From Budorcas taxicolor (Eukaryota > Chordata > Mammalia > Artiodactyla > Bovidae), in NCBI RefSeq assembly GCF_023091745.1, contig NC_068920.1, positions 122,730,622 through 122,794,621 of the forward strand: DNA of 64,000 nucleotides. Reading direction: 5' to 3'. The position numbers were made by a program, and so were the translations under genes. Numbering within the stretch: position 1 is the stretch's first letter; each line of letters starts with the position of its first letter. This document shows, piece by piece, positions 22,719 to 33,680 of the stretch. The notes beneath the pieces are model-generated. The model made no database searches. It was not told where the DNA came from and was given only the letters and a program-made list of their open reading frames with translations.

Positions 22719-22720
22719 GT

Positions 22721-24235
22721 GAGCGTCGCCAGGGTGCTGGGAAATGCTTTTTGTGGTTTCAGGCTTGGGCCCAGGCCCAGAGCCCCGGGAAGGGTCCGAC
22801 TTAAAAGAAAAACTCTTGTCCCATTCTCAAAGGCTGCTTGAAATTGTATGGATACAGCACTATCCCTTACCTGAAAGATTTGATTCTTTTTAAAATCCTC
22901 CAAGCGTTCGAGAAGGGTGATTTTTAAAACGTGGGCAAGTGAAATCACCATCATCACCAAAAAGCGTGATTACACCATAATATGTAGATTTTACATGCTG
23001 GTGACATTTACTAAGTATCATTAAGTCCTTTTTCCCCTGCTTTAATCCCAGGGGCGCCCTTTTGTAGTCTGAACAGCAGTGTTCTTTTAGCCCCCGCCTC
23101 CTCTCAGTGGCCATTCCCTCTATTGCAGTTTGCCCCAAGTTTTCTTGTTCCTTGTATGAATACATCCTAAATGTTTTTCCCCTTTTCTTGCTTTTCCTTA
23201 TTCTTGTATCTGCTGCTTGTGGTTAGGCTCACACAGTTTATTGTCTGGATCAGAGCTACTTTCGTGGGAACAGCCGGAGCTTGGCGTCGGTGGTGCCCAG
23301 AATCCCAGGTTCACAGACTGTCTTGGGTTCTCTCTGCCCTACAGCAACACCAGCACGTCTGCCAAGAGGTGGCCGCCTCACGCTGACTGCAGACACGCCC
23401 ACCCCCTTCACCCGCGCACACATACACACACAGGAGCAGACCACTGCTTCAGCTTCCTGTCTCTCTGGAGTTTCTCTCCGGAGAGCTTGGCCCCTCCCCC
23501 GCCCGGGGGAAGCCAGAAGAGGTGAGGGTGCTGGGTTTCTGAGGAGCCAGGCAGGTGCTCCCCTGCCCCGCTCCCTTTCCTCTGAATCTCTTTTCCCTGC
23601 CTGAGGGGTTTCCACTTACCCATACTATCTGGTGGGAATTCCTCCAACTTCATACCTTCCTTCTCTTTGGAGTATTTTCTGCTCTATCTATTGCTACACA
23701 CAAGCCACCCAGTGGCTGAAAACAAGAAACGCCTCTGTGGGTCAGTGGGGGCAGTGTCCAGCCTGGCTCTGCTGGGCCTGGGCCTGTGTCTGTGGTGAGC
23801 CGGCAGGTCGCTGGATGGCGTAGGACGGCCTCATCCGCTCATCAGGTGGTTAGCAGGCTGTCAGCTGTGGCGAAAGGGTGACAGGGTGACGGGCCAAGTA
23901 CCTCTCACCCAGCAGGGGAGCCTGCCCCAGACTTCTTGCTGTAGCGGCGAGGTTCCACAGATAGGGAGAGCAGAAGCCACAAGGCTTCTGGAGGCCTGGG
24001 CTGGGAACCAGCCCGTCTCCTGTGGCCACATTCTCTTGGTCAAAGTGAGTCAGGAGGCCAGCCCTAACTTGAGAAGTGGGAAACGGACTTTAGCTCTTGG
24101 TGGAGGGAGTACAAAGTATTGTTGTCATTTTTGCACACACTGGCCCTCTTCTTCCCTGGGCACACTACCCGTAAGTAAACACGTCAAGATACTAAATCCC
24201 TTCTCCGCCCCCAGGACATTCAACAGAGCACAGCT
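22721..24235. other. GC-rich to mixed sequence, no gene recognised
   Basis: On the minus strand a consensus donor (tttcag/gtaagg) lies at 22870/22871 below an open frame, but no acceptor precedes it. On plus another donor-like site (agaagag/gtgagg) lies at 23521/23522 after a moderately CpG-rich part (23270-23520). These hint at transcription units near the island but no exon pair can be defined. Confidence 0.35.
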
Positions 24236-24440
24236 GAAGCACACAAGCCAGCCGTCAACGTGCCTGGGTTCAGATCTTGGCTCCACATTTATCAGAGGCT
24301 GACCCGAGAAAGTTGCCTTACCTCGGTTTCCTAATCCGTAAAAGTGGGAGTTGTTGTAAATATTAAATAAGTTAATCCACGTTAAGTACTTACACGGTGT
24401 CTGGCACACAGTAAGTGTCCAATAAATATCAGTTATCGTG
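24236..24440 (+). repeat. MIR SINE
   Basis: 'tgcctgggttcagatcttggctcc', 'gagaaagttgccttacctcggtttcc' and 'gtctggcacacagtaagtgtccaataaat' form a nearly complete MIR. Confidence 0.8.
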
Positions 24441-24655
24441 CCATGAGGGGACGGCTGGCTGCCCACCAGGACTGCTGAGGCCACCAGCGCCGTCTTCCAC
24501 AGCTGCCCCAAAGCCCCTCCCAACACGACTGACCCCAGGGGGGGGCCCCAGCTGCCAGCTCTGCTGATGACACCTGGTGTTTTCAGGGCTCCACTCAGGT
24601 GCCAGGGAAACGGCCCTGTCCGTTTTTACCAGCTCCTTCAGTGAAGCCTGTCTCT

Positions 24656-24850
24656 CTAGAGCTGTTACAAAAAGGGCTCTGAAGTCAGACAGAGCTGCGG
24701 TTTGCTTCCAGCGCCTCTTCCTGAGGCGTTTAGCAAGCTGATTCATCTCTCTGAGTTTCAGTTTCTTCGTCTGTAAAATGGAGACAACAGCACTGCCTCC
24801 TACAGAGCACGCGGGGCATAATACGAAGAACGGAAGAGCCTACGCTCACA
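24656..24850 (+). repeat. MIR SINE
   Basis: 'ggctctgaagtcagacagagctg', 'ctctctgagtttcagtttcttcgtctgtaaaatgg' and 'aagatgctggcac' identify a MIR in the same orientation as the one 200 bp upstream. Confidence 0.75.
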
Positions 24851-25152
24851 AAGATGCTGGCACTCCAGGACACAGAAGCGTGTTGTCCTTGAAATTGCCC
24901 CTCCTGTAGGTGCTGAGAAGTTGCCACGGGTGAATCCTTTTTCCCAGAAATATCCTTAGTCACTCCTTGCACCCTCCCCCACTCAGTGCATGGAGATGGG
25001 CCAGGATCCTGGGGAGCAGGCCGAGCTCTCCCCAAAGCTGTTGGTTTAGCATCGTCTCTCCTCTCCACTCCCTGAGGCCTGACCCATGTTCCACTTTCAG
25101 CTTAGTATCTCTAACACCTAGCAGACAACTTGGAGTGGTCTGATGAAAGAAA
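24851..25152. other. No gene recognised
   Basis: Short spacer between a MIR and a Bov-tA element; nothing recognised. Confidence 0.4.
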
Positions 25153-25347
25153 GGGGCTTCCCTGACAGCTCAGATGGTAAAGAATCTGCCTGCAAAGCAC
25201 AAGACCTGGGTTCGATCCCTGGGTCGGAAAGATCCCCTGGAGCAGGGAATGACTACCCACCCCAGTATTCTTGCCTAGAGAATTCCATGGACAGAGGAGC
25301 CTGGCGGGCTATAGTCCATGCGGTCTCAAAGAAAAGAAAGAAAGACG
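25153..25347 (+). repeat. Bov-tA SINE
   Basis: Sense copy: 'ggcttccctgacagctcagatggtaaagaatctgcc' through 'gagcctggcgggctatagtccatgcgg', ending in an A/G-rich tail. Confidence 0.93.
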
Positions 25348-25450
25348 ACATGGAGGAGGGTGTAGGAGAGGAAAGACTTTCCTCTGCTCTCCTAGGTTCC
25401 ACAGCTGGGTCTATGAGATCAATTTACAACAAGCAGATTAACAAGAGGAA

Positions 25451-25652
25451 GTGAAAGTTGCTCAGTCCTGTCTGACTTTTTGTGACCCCAAGGACTATAG
25501 CCTGCCAGGCTCCTCTGTCCATGGAATTCTCCAGGCCAGAAGACTGGAGTGGGTAGGCATTCCCTTCTCCAGGGGGATCATCCCAAGCTAGGGATCGAAC
25601 CCAGGTCTCCCGCATTGCAGATGAATTCTTGCAGTGAATTGCAGGGAAGCCC
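25451..25652 (-). repeat. Bov-A2/Bov-tA SINE with 11-bp target duplication
   Basis: Antisense copy flanked by perfect AACAAGAGGAA repeats at 25440-25450 and 25653-25663. It lies about 100 bp from an oppositely oriented Bov-tA. Confidence 0.95.
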
Positions 25653-25663
25653 AACAAGAGGAA

Positions 25664-26106
25664 CGGTATACACATTTCTTGACTTTTAACGTGACATCGG
25701 CAGGGATATCACAGGAAAAAAGAAAACCTAGAAAAGAGATGAGATTTGAGAGTTTATCTACCTACTTAATAGGGAAGGGGCAATTGAGGAGAAAGGTGGA
25801 TGGGCCTTTGAAGAACAGATGGGAGATGTGATAGTTTCTGACGTCTGTCTCAGTGTGGGGTGGACTTCCAGTGTCCTCTGCTGTGACCATCTTCCCTGTT
25901 GGTGAAACTCCCCGGGAAGGGATTTATGACAGTTCAGTTCCTTCTGGAGGGTCTGTCTTAGGCAGATAAAGGGGAGTTTGGAGAAAGCTTCTCCCTGCCT
26001 TTGCTGTTTTTTAAGTGCCTTCAGCTCAAGATAATCAAAATAACAAAGTGGCATCTTTGAATTTCACTTTGAGGGCTTTTGACAGTTTTTCTTTTCCTTG
26101 GATGAA
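25664..26106. other. No gene recognised
   Basis: Mixed sequence; no repeat, ORF or splice pair stands out. Confidence 0.4.
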
Positions 26107-26225
26107 ACCAAGGTGTTCAACATGCTGATTTGATACTTACGTATTACAAAACCATCACAGCATTAGTTAATATTTCCATCATATCTCATAATTAACATAT
26201 CTTTTTTTGTGTGGTGATGGGACTA
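26107..26225 (-). mobile_element. L1 3'-end fragment (antisense)
   Basis: Nearly the same sequence as 27414-27520 ('ttcaacatgctgatttgata', 'catttccatcatatctcataatta'), so it is another piece of the same L1 family or a local duplication of that element. Confidence 0.7.
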
Positions 26226-26788
26226 AAATATCCTCTACAGAGCTGGAGGAGGTGGGAGTGGGGCCCCTGGTATGAAGAAAGCTGAGTTCATAAATCTGTC
26301 CCCCTATTTTCCCTGCCTGTTGCACCTTTAGCCTGGTTCTTTGGAAAGATGGATGTGTATACATATAGACATAGGTGCGGAGTAGAAGGATGGTTGTCCA
26401 GTGTGGTGAAGGGAACCAGTGGTGCTTGAGAAGGGAGCGGTTGGAGTTTGAGAAGACTAGGATCTTCTTGGAATTCACCTTTCTGGGATTGGGGGGCGGG
26501 GAGACTGTCACCTTCAAATCAAATGGTTTATAATCTCTGGATTATAAATTTCCATTCCCAAGAAGGGATCTGATTGTTCAAAGGATAAGGGAAGTAAGGC
26601 AAAGGTTGTGCTGATTCTGAGTTGGGCCCTAAAATCTCTTTCTGACACTCAGACTAAGCCCTCGAGACAAAGGCTGGTCCGGGGCCACTTACAGCAGTGT
26701 GAACTGAGTTGCTTGTTCAGAACTTGTTCCGGGGCCCATCCCAGGTCTACCCCATCTCCAGTTACTGGACTCTCTAGGGATTGAGCTG
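26226..26788. other. No gene recognised
   Basis: No recognised feature apart from chance ORFs on minus. Confidence 0.4.
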
Positions 26789-26990
26789 GGGAACTCCCCT
26801 GTGGTCCAGTGGCTAAGACTCTGCCCCACTCCCAATGCAGGGCGCCCAGGTTCAATCCCTGGTCAGGGAACTGGATCCCACATGCTGCAACTAAGACCCA
26901 GCAGAGCTAAAAGTGAAGTTGCTCAGTTGTGTTCGATTCTTTGCAACCCCATGGACTGTAGGATATGAGGTTCCTAAATAAATGAATAAA
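26789..26990 (+). repeat. CHR-type SINE joined to an inverted Bov-A fragment
   Basis: A sense CHR head and body (26789-26910) runs directly into an antisense Bov-A piece ('aagtgaagttgctcagttgtgttcgattctttgcaaccccatggactgta', 26912-26962) and then 'aaataaatgaataaatg', a CHR-like tail. Either the Bov-A piece inserted at the SINE tail or the composite arose by template switching. Confidence 0.8.
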
Positions 26991-27067
26991 TGCCCCAAGT
27001 GATCCCAAGCTGCCTAAGGATGGAGGGCCTCTGTAGGATAGGTAGATGGCGATAGAGGAGGCAGCAG

Positions 27068-27215
27068 CTCTTAAACCTGGCAGCTCAAGAGTGCACCTGG
27101 AGCTTTAAGAGCTAGCCTCCACCCCGGATGATGTGAGGTGGGCCCAGGAATCAGTATTCCTTTGCCATTCCTCCAGTGATTATGGTTGTCACCCTGGTTA
27201 GACGTCCCTGGAGGG
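27068..27215. mobile_element. MER5A-like (hAT-Charlie) MITE relic
   Basis: 'gtgcacctggagctttaagagctagcctccacccc' and 'gggcccaggaatcagtattcc' resemble the common mammalian MER5A nonautonomous DNA transposon. Terminal repeats are worn. Confidence 0.5.
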
Positions 27216-28118
27216 AATTAACTGAAAGGAGCTTTCCTGATCTGTTACTTGATTCTGAAAGTCTCCCCACATAGTTTCTTCACTGAGACTGGGGCATTCC
27301 ACACCGACCCCAGGGCAGGCCTAGGGCACGGAGATGTTGGGGCTGCTGTGGTGGTGTTCCCCCCTCCCCCAGCTTTATCGAGATAGAATGACATATAACA
27401 TTGTGGAAGTTAAAGGTATTCAACATGCTGATTTGATATTTACATATTACAAAACCATTACCATCAGAGCATTAGTTAATATTTCCATCATATCTCATAA
27501 TTAGCATTTCTTTTTTTGTGGTGAGAACGTTTAGGATCTACTCTCTTAGCAACTTTCAAGTATACAATATGGTATTATTAACTGTAGTCTATACATAAGA
27601 TTATTGCTATACATTAGATTCCCCAGAACTTATTCATCTTATAACTGGAAGTTTGTCCCCTTGGATCAACATCACCCCATCTCCCCCCACCTTCCAACCC
27701 CAGCCCCTGGAAATAACCATTTTACCCTCTGTTTCTAGACATGTGGCTTTTTTAGATTCCACATATTTAAGTGATAACATCTGGTATTTGTCTCTCTGCC
27801 TGATGCCCTCAAGGCCCATCCCTGTTGTTGCAAATGGCCGCATAGTAGTCCATTGTCTATATGCGCCACATTATTCGCTCATCTGTTGTCAAACACCTGG
27901 GCTGTTTCCGTATCTTGGCTGTTGTGAGCAAGGCTAATGAACGCGGGAATGCAGGCGTTTCTTCAAGATCCTCTTTTCATATTCTTTGGATATATACTCA
28001 GAAGTAGGATTGTTGGATCATATGGTAGTTTTATTTTTAATTTTTTGAGGAGCGTCCATACTGTCTTCCATAGTGGCTACACCAATCTGCATTCCCACTC
28101 ACAATGCACAAGGGTTTC

Positions 28119-28668
28119 CTTTTTTATTTAAATACTTACACAAAATATTCTAGATACTGAGTTTTCATTCTCATCTTCCTCCTCATCTTCATCTAGAGTA
28201 ATCTGGAAGTAACACAAATTGTAACTTTCTTTGCTGTTAGCAACTCTGTGTAACCAATCACTTAGATTATTCTTCAGATATTTTTTGCTAAAGAATTCCA
28301 TGGACAGAAGAGCCTGGCGGATGCAGAGAATCGGACAGGACTGACAGACCAACACTTTCACTTTTAAGATATTTCAAATACCTTTTGGAAAAAGGCACCG
28401 CATAAGTCACAGTGATCTTGCTTTTGCTTCTTTTGACTGATATGATTGCTGCCCCGACTGCCAGCTTTTCCATTCACTTTGATTCTCTCCTGAAGAAACT
28501 GCTCAAAATTGGCAGCATCTATGATTCCATCTTCTGCAGGAAGGGTACAGTTCAGACTAAACTGCAGGACCTGCTTTTTTTTTTGCACACACACCCCCCC
28601 CCCGCCCGCCCCCAACAAACTTTTTTACAGGCACCATGATGGCAGCGGAGGCAGAAGGGGAGGTGGGT
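28119..28668 (-). pseudogene. RPL22: Processed pseudogene of ribosomal protein L22
   Basis: RPL22 is a component of the large ribosomal subunit. On the minus strand the parts appear in order. The start is MVPVKKFVG at 28637. Next come QVLQFSLNCTLPAEDG and DAANFEQFLQERIKVNGKAG. KRSKSKITVT and PFSKRYLKYL lie in another frame. KNNLSDWLHRVANSKESYN follows, then an acidic tail DEDEEEDE and an AATAAA signal at 28123-28128 followed by A residues. There are no introns, as expected of an L1-made retrocopy. Lesions: an expanded G/GT run after the start codon, frameshifts, a Bov-A fragment inserted near codon 90, and loss of the normal stop. It sits inside an antisense L1 and cannot encode a working protein. 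Confidence 0.93.
28288..28365 (+). repeat. Bov-A/Bov-tA fragment inside the RPL22 pseudogene
   Basis: 'gaattccatggacagaagagcctggcgg..agaatcggacaggactgacagaccaacactttcactttt' is a 3' piece of a Bov-tA-type SINE. It divides the KRYLKYL and KNNLSDWL parts of the pseudogene, so it is the youngest of three nested insertions. Confidence 0.85.
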
Positions 28669-28770
28669 GAACTGGGCAGGCACAGAAAGCCGCAGCCATC
28701 TCTTATCTTTTTGACTAGAGATTCTAACAAGTGTGAGGTGAGTGGGACCAAAAATATTTGAAATATTTTT

Positions 28771-29249
28771 GGATTGATAAGAACCCCCAAATGGGTTCAG
28801 AGTTAGCAGAGTATCTGAATCAGGAAAACGATCAATTTTCTCATATGCTTTTGACCTCACAGAGGGGGTCTGGCCACCATTCTGCCCCTTGCAGTTGAGA
28901 ACAGCAGACAGTGAATAGCCAGCTGCAACAGAGTTCTGACTCTCACATGACACACTAGTGTCTACACTAAGACTCTGCTTTCTGGTACCACAGGCCGCAT
29001 CTTTCCAGTGGGTGAACTTTAAGGCAACCTGGCCGTTAGCCGTCAGCCTGCACCTAAGACAACGTTTCTTTTACAAAAAGCCTCCCAATTCTTATTCAAA
29101 AATTACACTGTAGTTAATTTATACTTAATATCAAAATGGGAGGTCTGCAAAATGAAAACTTTTCACAGTAAGATGTTATTTGCCCTTTTCACTCTCATTT
29201 TCTCATGAACGTATAAAGCTATGTGCTTTGGGAAAACTCAGTCTGCTAG
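28771..29249. other. No gene recognised
   Basis: Nothing recognised beyond short chance ORFs. Confidence 0.4.
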
Positions 29250-29535
29250 TGAGTCCAGAGGCAGATAAGAGACACCATCTGTCTTTTATTAAGCTAAACA
29301 TTTAAAAAAATTGCAGGAATGTAAAATGGTGCCATACTTCTCACTTTTTTGTGTGTGAAAATACAGGTGTTTCTTAAAAATATATGGTAAGGTAGTGGAT
29401 TTATTATTGCAATTTAAAGTAAATACTTCAAAATTTTCAGTTTAATTTCTAATATGGTATACAGAACACTCTTTAAGGTTCTCAGTAATGTTAAGAGCAT
29501 AAAGGGGTCCTGAGATTAAGAAGTTTGAGACCCAG
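29250..29535 (-). mobile_element. Ancient DNA-transposon relic (hAT-like by recall)
   Basis: 'cagtttaatttctaatatggta', 'ggttctcagtaatgttaagagcataaaggggtcctgagattaagaagtttgagacc' and 'cttttattaagctaaac' match a widespread mammalian nonautonomous DNA transposon. I cannot name the subfamily with confidence. Confidence 0.45.
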
Positions 29536-29589
29536 TCTTCTTTCTTGCCCAAATCGTAGATTGTCTACCCCAAAGTTTTCAAGTGTACA

Positions 29590-30130
29590 AGCTCCGCCTG
29601 CGGTTGGGTTCCACCGCGGTGAAGATCTGACATCTCATCCAGGGGGCTCAAATCTCCCCACAGCCTGAGCACCCCCAAGCCTCATGCCGCCTTCCAGGGT
29701 GGGACGAGGGAACTCACGTGCAGTTGGGGGAGTAAGGGCGAAAACACAGTCACCGCCTTCACGGGACTTCTGATTTTGTGGGAGATACAGACGGATAAGC
29801 AGCTGCCCGGGAGATACCTGCCACTGCTGTTCACCAGTAACTTCCTGGGGGGAAAGCCGGTAGGTACTGCGCCAACCCTCCCTCCGGCCTCAGATTCGAT
29901 TCCAAGATCCCAGGACCGGCGCGCCCCCTGGTGGCCGTGCCTCGTCTGCTCAGCCTTTTCCCTCTGGAGCTGCAGGAGCCCACTTTGGGTAAGACCTCAA
30001 GTTTGGGGATAGCCCCGCGGGGGCCCCATCATCGAGGTTCTGCCTGGGTCCTCCGCAGCCTCTTGTCTGTCACTCTGCGCACTTTCACCTCCTCGGTGAC
30101 TAATTCCAGGCCGCTTCTGCCTCTGTGCTA
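29590..30130. other. Moderately CpG-rich unique segment
   Basis: CpG is raised compared with the flanks but well below the two clear islands. It contains a CTCF motif and a donor-like site (tttgg/gtaaga, GT at 29990-29991). No exon or ORF family could be identified. Confidence 0.4.
29918..29937 (-). promoter_or_regulatory. CTCF-type motif (near-perfect consensus)
   Basis: The plus strand reads GGCGCGCCCCCTGGTGGCCG; the reverse complement contains CCACCAGGGGGCGC, the classical CTCF core. It has the same orientation as the motif at 22579-22597, 7.3 kb away. Confidence 0.75.
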
Positions 30131-30651
30131 GCCGTTTATGGGTGCTAGGCATCTTATGGATCCCCCCACAACAGTGCCATTGGTGGACAACAGAATATCT
30201 CATGGCAGAAATAATGTGTGGTGCAGATTGGATCCAAGTCCAAAGAGTCCGATGCCAAAGTTCCACTTATTGATATGCCTAAGGGCAAATTACCTGATGT
30301 CTAAAGCAGCTCTGGATATTGACAATTGAGGAATATTCTACATTGGGGTCAAGTTCTTTCAGGAGGGAAATGAGTCTGGGTCCTCTGAATCTCATTGGCT
30401 TAGGCTGGGTTCCTTGCTCCTCCGGAGCTCATGGTTGTACTTTCTGCATTCTACAGTGAGCATCAAAACCCCCAAGATCTCCACCTTCTAGGGCTTTTTT
30501 CTAGGAACACAGGGGCTCTGCTATTGAAAACAGGACTCGAGTGGTTTGCTGTAAAATCCTGGAACACCTCAAAGTGGGTATGCAAGTGAGCATTTTGACC
30601 CTGGTTTGCTCAATACAAAACAAAGCTCTAAAATCAAGGAAGGAAGCAAAG
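30131..30651. other. No gene recognised
   Basis: No repeat or gene recognised. Confidence 0.4.
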
Positions 30652-30855
30652 GTTAATCACTCAGTTGTGTCCAACTCTTTTTGACCCCTTGGACTGTAGC
30701 CCCCTACGCTCCTCTGTCCATGGGATTCTCCAGGCAAGAATACTGGAGTGGGTGGCTGTACTCTCCTCCAGGGGATCTCCTCAACCCAGGGATCGAACCG
30801 GGGTTTCCTGCATTGCAGGTGGATTCTTAACTATCTGAGTCACCAGGGAAGACCA
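30652..30855 (-). repeat. Bov-A2/Bov-tA SINE
   Basis: Antisense copy from 'aatcactcagttgtgtccaactc' to 'gagtcaccagggaagacc'. Confidence 0.93.
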
Positions 30856-32610
30856 CTTTTCTTTTCATCGAACCCTAGAAATTCAGAATGAGAATATCCT
30901 CAAATTGAACAGTGCTGGGGGTTGGGAGAGAGTTTCAGAGACAGCAGTGTATCCTTGGGGACCAGCCTAAGGGCTCTCCTACAGTTCTGACCCGGAGCCC
31001 ATTAGCAAGAACCTACTGCCCCATTAGCAAACTCAACTGTTGTAACCTAGTGGTTTCCATGGTAACCATCAAAGAATGATCCCCTTTTCTTTTCTACAGA
31101 TATTTCTCCCACCCCTCCGTGCAATATTCACTTTCAGCTATGACCTAAAACTGGATTCCATACAGATACTGTTTGCAAAGGTGTGATTTCCCCCTTTCAA
31201 TCCATGTTTTAAGAAAGCGAAAGCTGTTTAATTTACACAGAAATGCCCTTCAGGTACACGGGAGTTTTTTTTTTTTAATTATTATTATTTGTGTACTCAT
31301 TCATTTTAAATTAAAATTCTAAAAACTATTTTCCTGAAAATTTTTCAAACAAAAAAGAAACCTTCAAAATATTCTTCTTTCAATAGGTTTGAAGAAAATC
31401 TGGTCTTTGTGAAGAATGACAAGAGGTTATGAAATAAATAACATTCTCTACAAAAGGAACTCAGGTTGTAAGCCTCAATCCCTGTTAAGGGTGTGGTGAA
31501 GATGGCATAGCCTCAGATTTTAGCCTTAAAGCATAAGAAGAATATAAACAAACCTTTAAAGTATGATAAAAAAATATAGACAGTTGGAGGAAATTTTTAA
31601 AAATCAATTAATCACAATGTCCTTCCACAGTGTCTACCCATCAGCCTCCTGATCCTTCACAACCTTTCAAATGTCCACAAAGAGAAACCCAGCCAGTGAG
31701 AACACCTGCTGTTCTTGTCCTAGACAAAGGTTGGATAGACTATGGTCCTTGGGCCAGTTCTAGCCCAGGGCCTGTTTTTGTATGGCCAGTCAGCTAAGAA
31801 CAGTTTTTACAGTCTTAAAGGGCTGTAAAACAAGCAAACACACCAAGGAGAGTATGCGACAGAAACTGGATGTCCACCCTCTGGCCATGTCTGATCTGTG
31901 AACCATCTCTTCTCCTGTTTGGCTGCCGGAACCCTGGTGAAAGGTGGCTTTTCTTCCATCCAGGCAGCAGTAACAAGAGGTATAGCCGAAGTTGCCATGC
32001 CGACAGGGAATTCAGTTCTTAAAATAGTCAACTGTGCTCAGGCATTTTCGGGGTGGGTAGATTTGGAGGGAGGGGGTTAGGGAGAGATGATAAATGAATG
32101 AGTCAGACCCAACTGGTGACAGCTGTTCCGTCATCCCTCCCTGTAATACAGTGGGAGGGGACTCTAAAAGGTCTAAAAGAGACATTTTCCATTCAAAGAG
32201 TAGGGTAGCTATGTTTCCTCGTGCTGTTTTCCTGCCTGACAGGAGGAGATTGCCCTCACCACCTCTGCTCCCTCCCGCCACCTTGCGCCCTCTTCCCTGC
32301 AGAAAACTGAAGTGGGAAACATGCCCACTCACAAAGAGCCTGCACTGGTCCAGAGGGACTGGGGGTGCTGGGAATTAGTTGCGCAGGCGTGGCAGGAGCC
32401 CACAGTCATGGGGCTGCCTCAGGGCTTCCTCCGCGGGAGGCCCCAGTCCCATCGTCATCTTTGTCATCATAGTCATCATCATGGGACCAAAATGAAAGTG
32501 TATCACTAAACATATGTTTTATCCAGATAAAACAATCCGCCAACAATTGTTCTTTGAGAATCTCCTGTCACCCCTTTGTTATGTTTCCAGTGCCTGGAAA
32601 GGTGAACTAG

Positions 32611-32612
<2 letters not shown>
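30856..32612. other. No gene recognised
   Basis: 1.75 kb with only short ORFs. AT-rich between 31250 and 31620. The GC-rich part 32100-32440 has ORFs on both strands without recognisable products. A short CAT-rich run lies near 32450-32485. Confidence 0.4.

Positions 32613-32647
<35 letters not shown>
32613..32647. repeat. (GT)n microsatellite
   Basis: About 17 uninterrupted GT units next to an antisense L1 end. Confidence 0.95.
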
Positions 32648-32648
<1 letters not shown>

Positions 32649-32649
32649 T

Positions 32650-33150
32650 TAAATAAATACAACATAAAATTGACCATTTTAACCAATTTGTAACTTACAC
32701 CTCAGTAGCATTAAATATATTCACTTTGTACAACTACCACCATCTTTTCATCTTCCTATATTCTGAAACTCCACACATAATACTTCCTTCTGTACGCATC
32801 CCCACCTGCCCCCAGCCCCTGGCAACCACTTTTCTACTTCCTGTCTCTGTGAATTTGGCTATTCTAGGAGTCTTATATAAATGGAATCGCATAGTATTTG
32901 TTCTTTTGAATTTGGCTTGTTTCACTTAGCGTATCTTTAAAGTGCATCCATGTATCAGAATTGCATTTCTTTTAAAGGCTGAATAATATTCTATTGTGTG
33001 TATATATACATTTTGTGTATCCATTCATCCATCAATGGACTTGGTTTGTTTCCACCTCTTGTCTACTGTGAATAATGTTGCTATGAATTTCACTGTATGT
33101 ACAGATAGCTGGTTTGAGTCCCTAATCTCAATTCTTTTGTTGACTAAGTT
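32650..33150 (-). mobile_element. L1 LINE 3' end (antisense)
   Basis: 'aaattgaccattttaaccaattt', 'cccagcccctggcaaccacttttctacttcc', 'ggctgaataatattctattgtgtg' and 'atccattcatccatcaatggac' are classic antisense L1 3' landmarks. Confidence 0.88.
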
Positions 33151-33465
33151 TATTTTCAGAAAGAAAAAAATAAGCTGGTTGGGATCCCACCCAGGATGCA
33201 AAAGATGCTTCAGCAGTATTTTAGTATCTTTTCCATCCCTTCCATTTAGAATCCATCTCTTATGAGGCCAGCAGTCCCTGGTCCCCTGTTGTCCTCCGTC
33301 TTCCAGGTTCCAGCCCTTTGCCCTTACTGCTCACTACCCCAAGGATGGTGGAGAACTTTCAGACTGATTGTTCTTTCATATTTTTATAGGTGAGCATCAG
33401 TGAAGTAAAACTTCTTAGCTTTAATATCCATTTTGTCTTTTAGCTTTGCTTCAATGTGTTTTTGT
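33151..33465. other. No gene recognised
   Basis: Spacer of about 315 bp between an L1 end and a SINE; nothing recognised. Confidence 0.4.
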
Positions 33466-33680
33466 ACTGCTGCTGCTGTTGCTGCTAAGTCGCTTGAGTC
33501 GTGTCCGACTCTGTGCGACCCCATAGATGGGAGCCCACCAGGCTCCTCCGTCCCTGGGATTCTCCAGGCAAGAATACTGGAGTGGGGTGCCGTTTCCTTC
33601 TCCAATGCATGAAAGTGAAAGTGAAGTCGCTCAGTCGTGTCTGACTCCTAGGGACCCCATGGACTGCAGCCTACAAAGGA
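33466..33680 (-). repeat. Bov-A2 SINE, dimeric and truncated
   Basis: A first monomer starts 'ctgctgctgctgttgctgctaagtcgcttgagtcg' and ends 'ccttctccaatgcatgaaagtg'. A second begins 'aagtgaagtcgctcagtcgtgtctgac' and breaks off after 'ctgcagcctac'. This two-monomer layout is the Bov-A2 organisation. Confidence 0.9.

Larger units (their letters stand above)
27366..28770 (-). mobile_element. L1 LINE (older mammalian subfamily), antisense, split by RPL22 pseudogene
   Basis: Reads 'agctttatcgagatagaatgacatataac', 'tattcatcttataactggaagtttgt', 'catagtagtccattgt' and 'ccatagtggctacaccaatctgcattccc' up to about 28119. It resumes after the pseudogene at about 28690 ('tctttttgactagagattctaacaagtgtgaggtga'). 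The order and spacing match the antisense L1 ORF2 end and 3' UTR. Confidence 0.85.
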
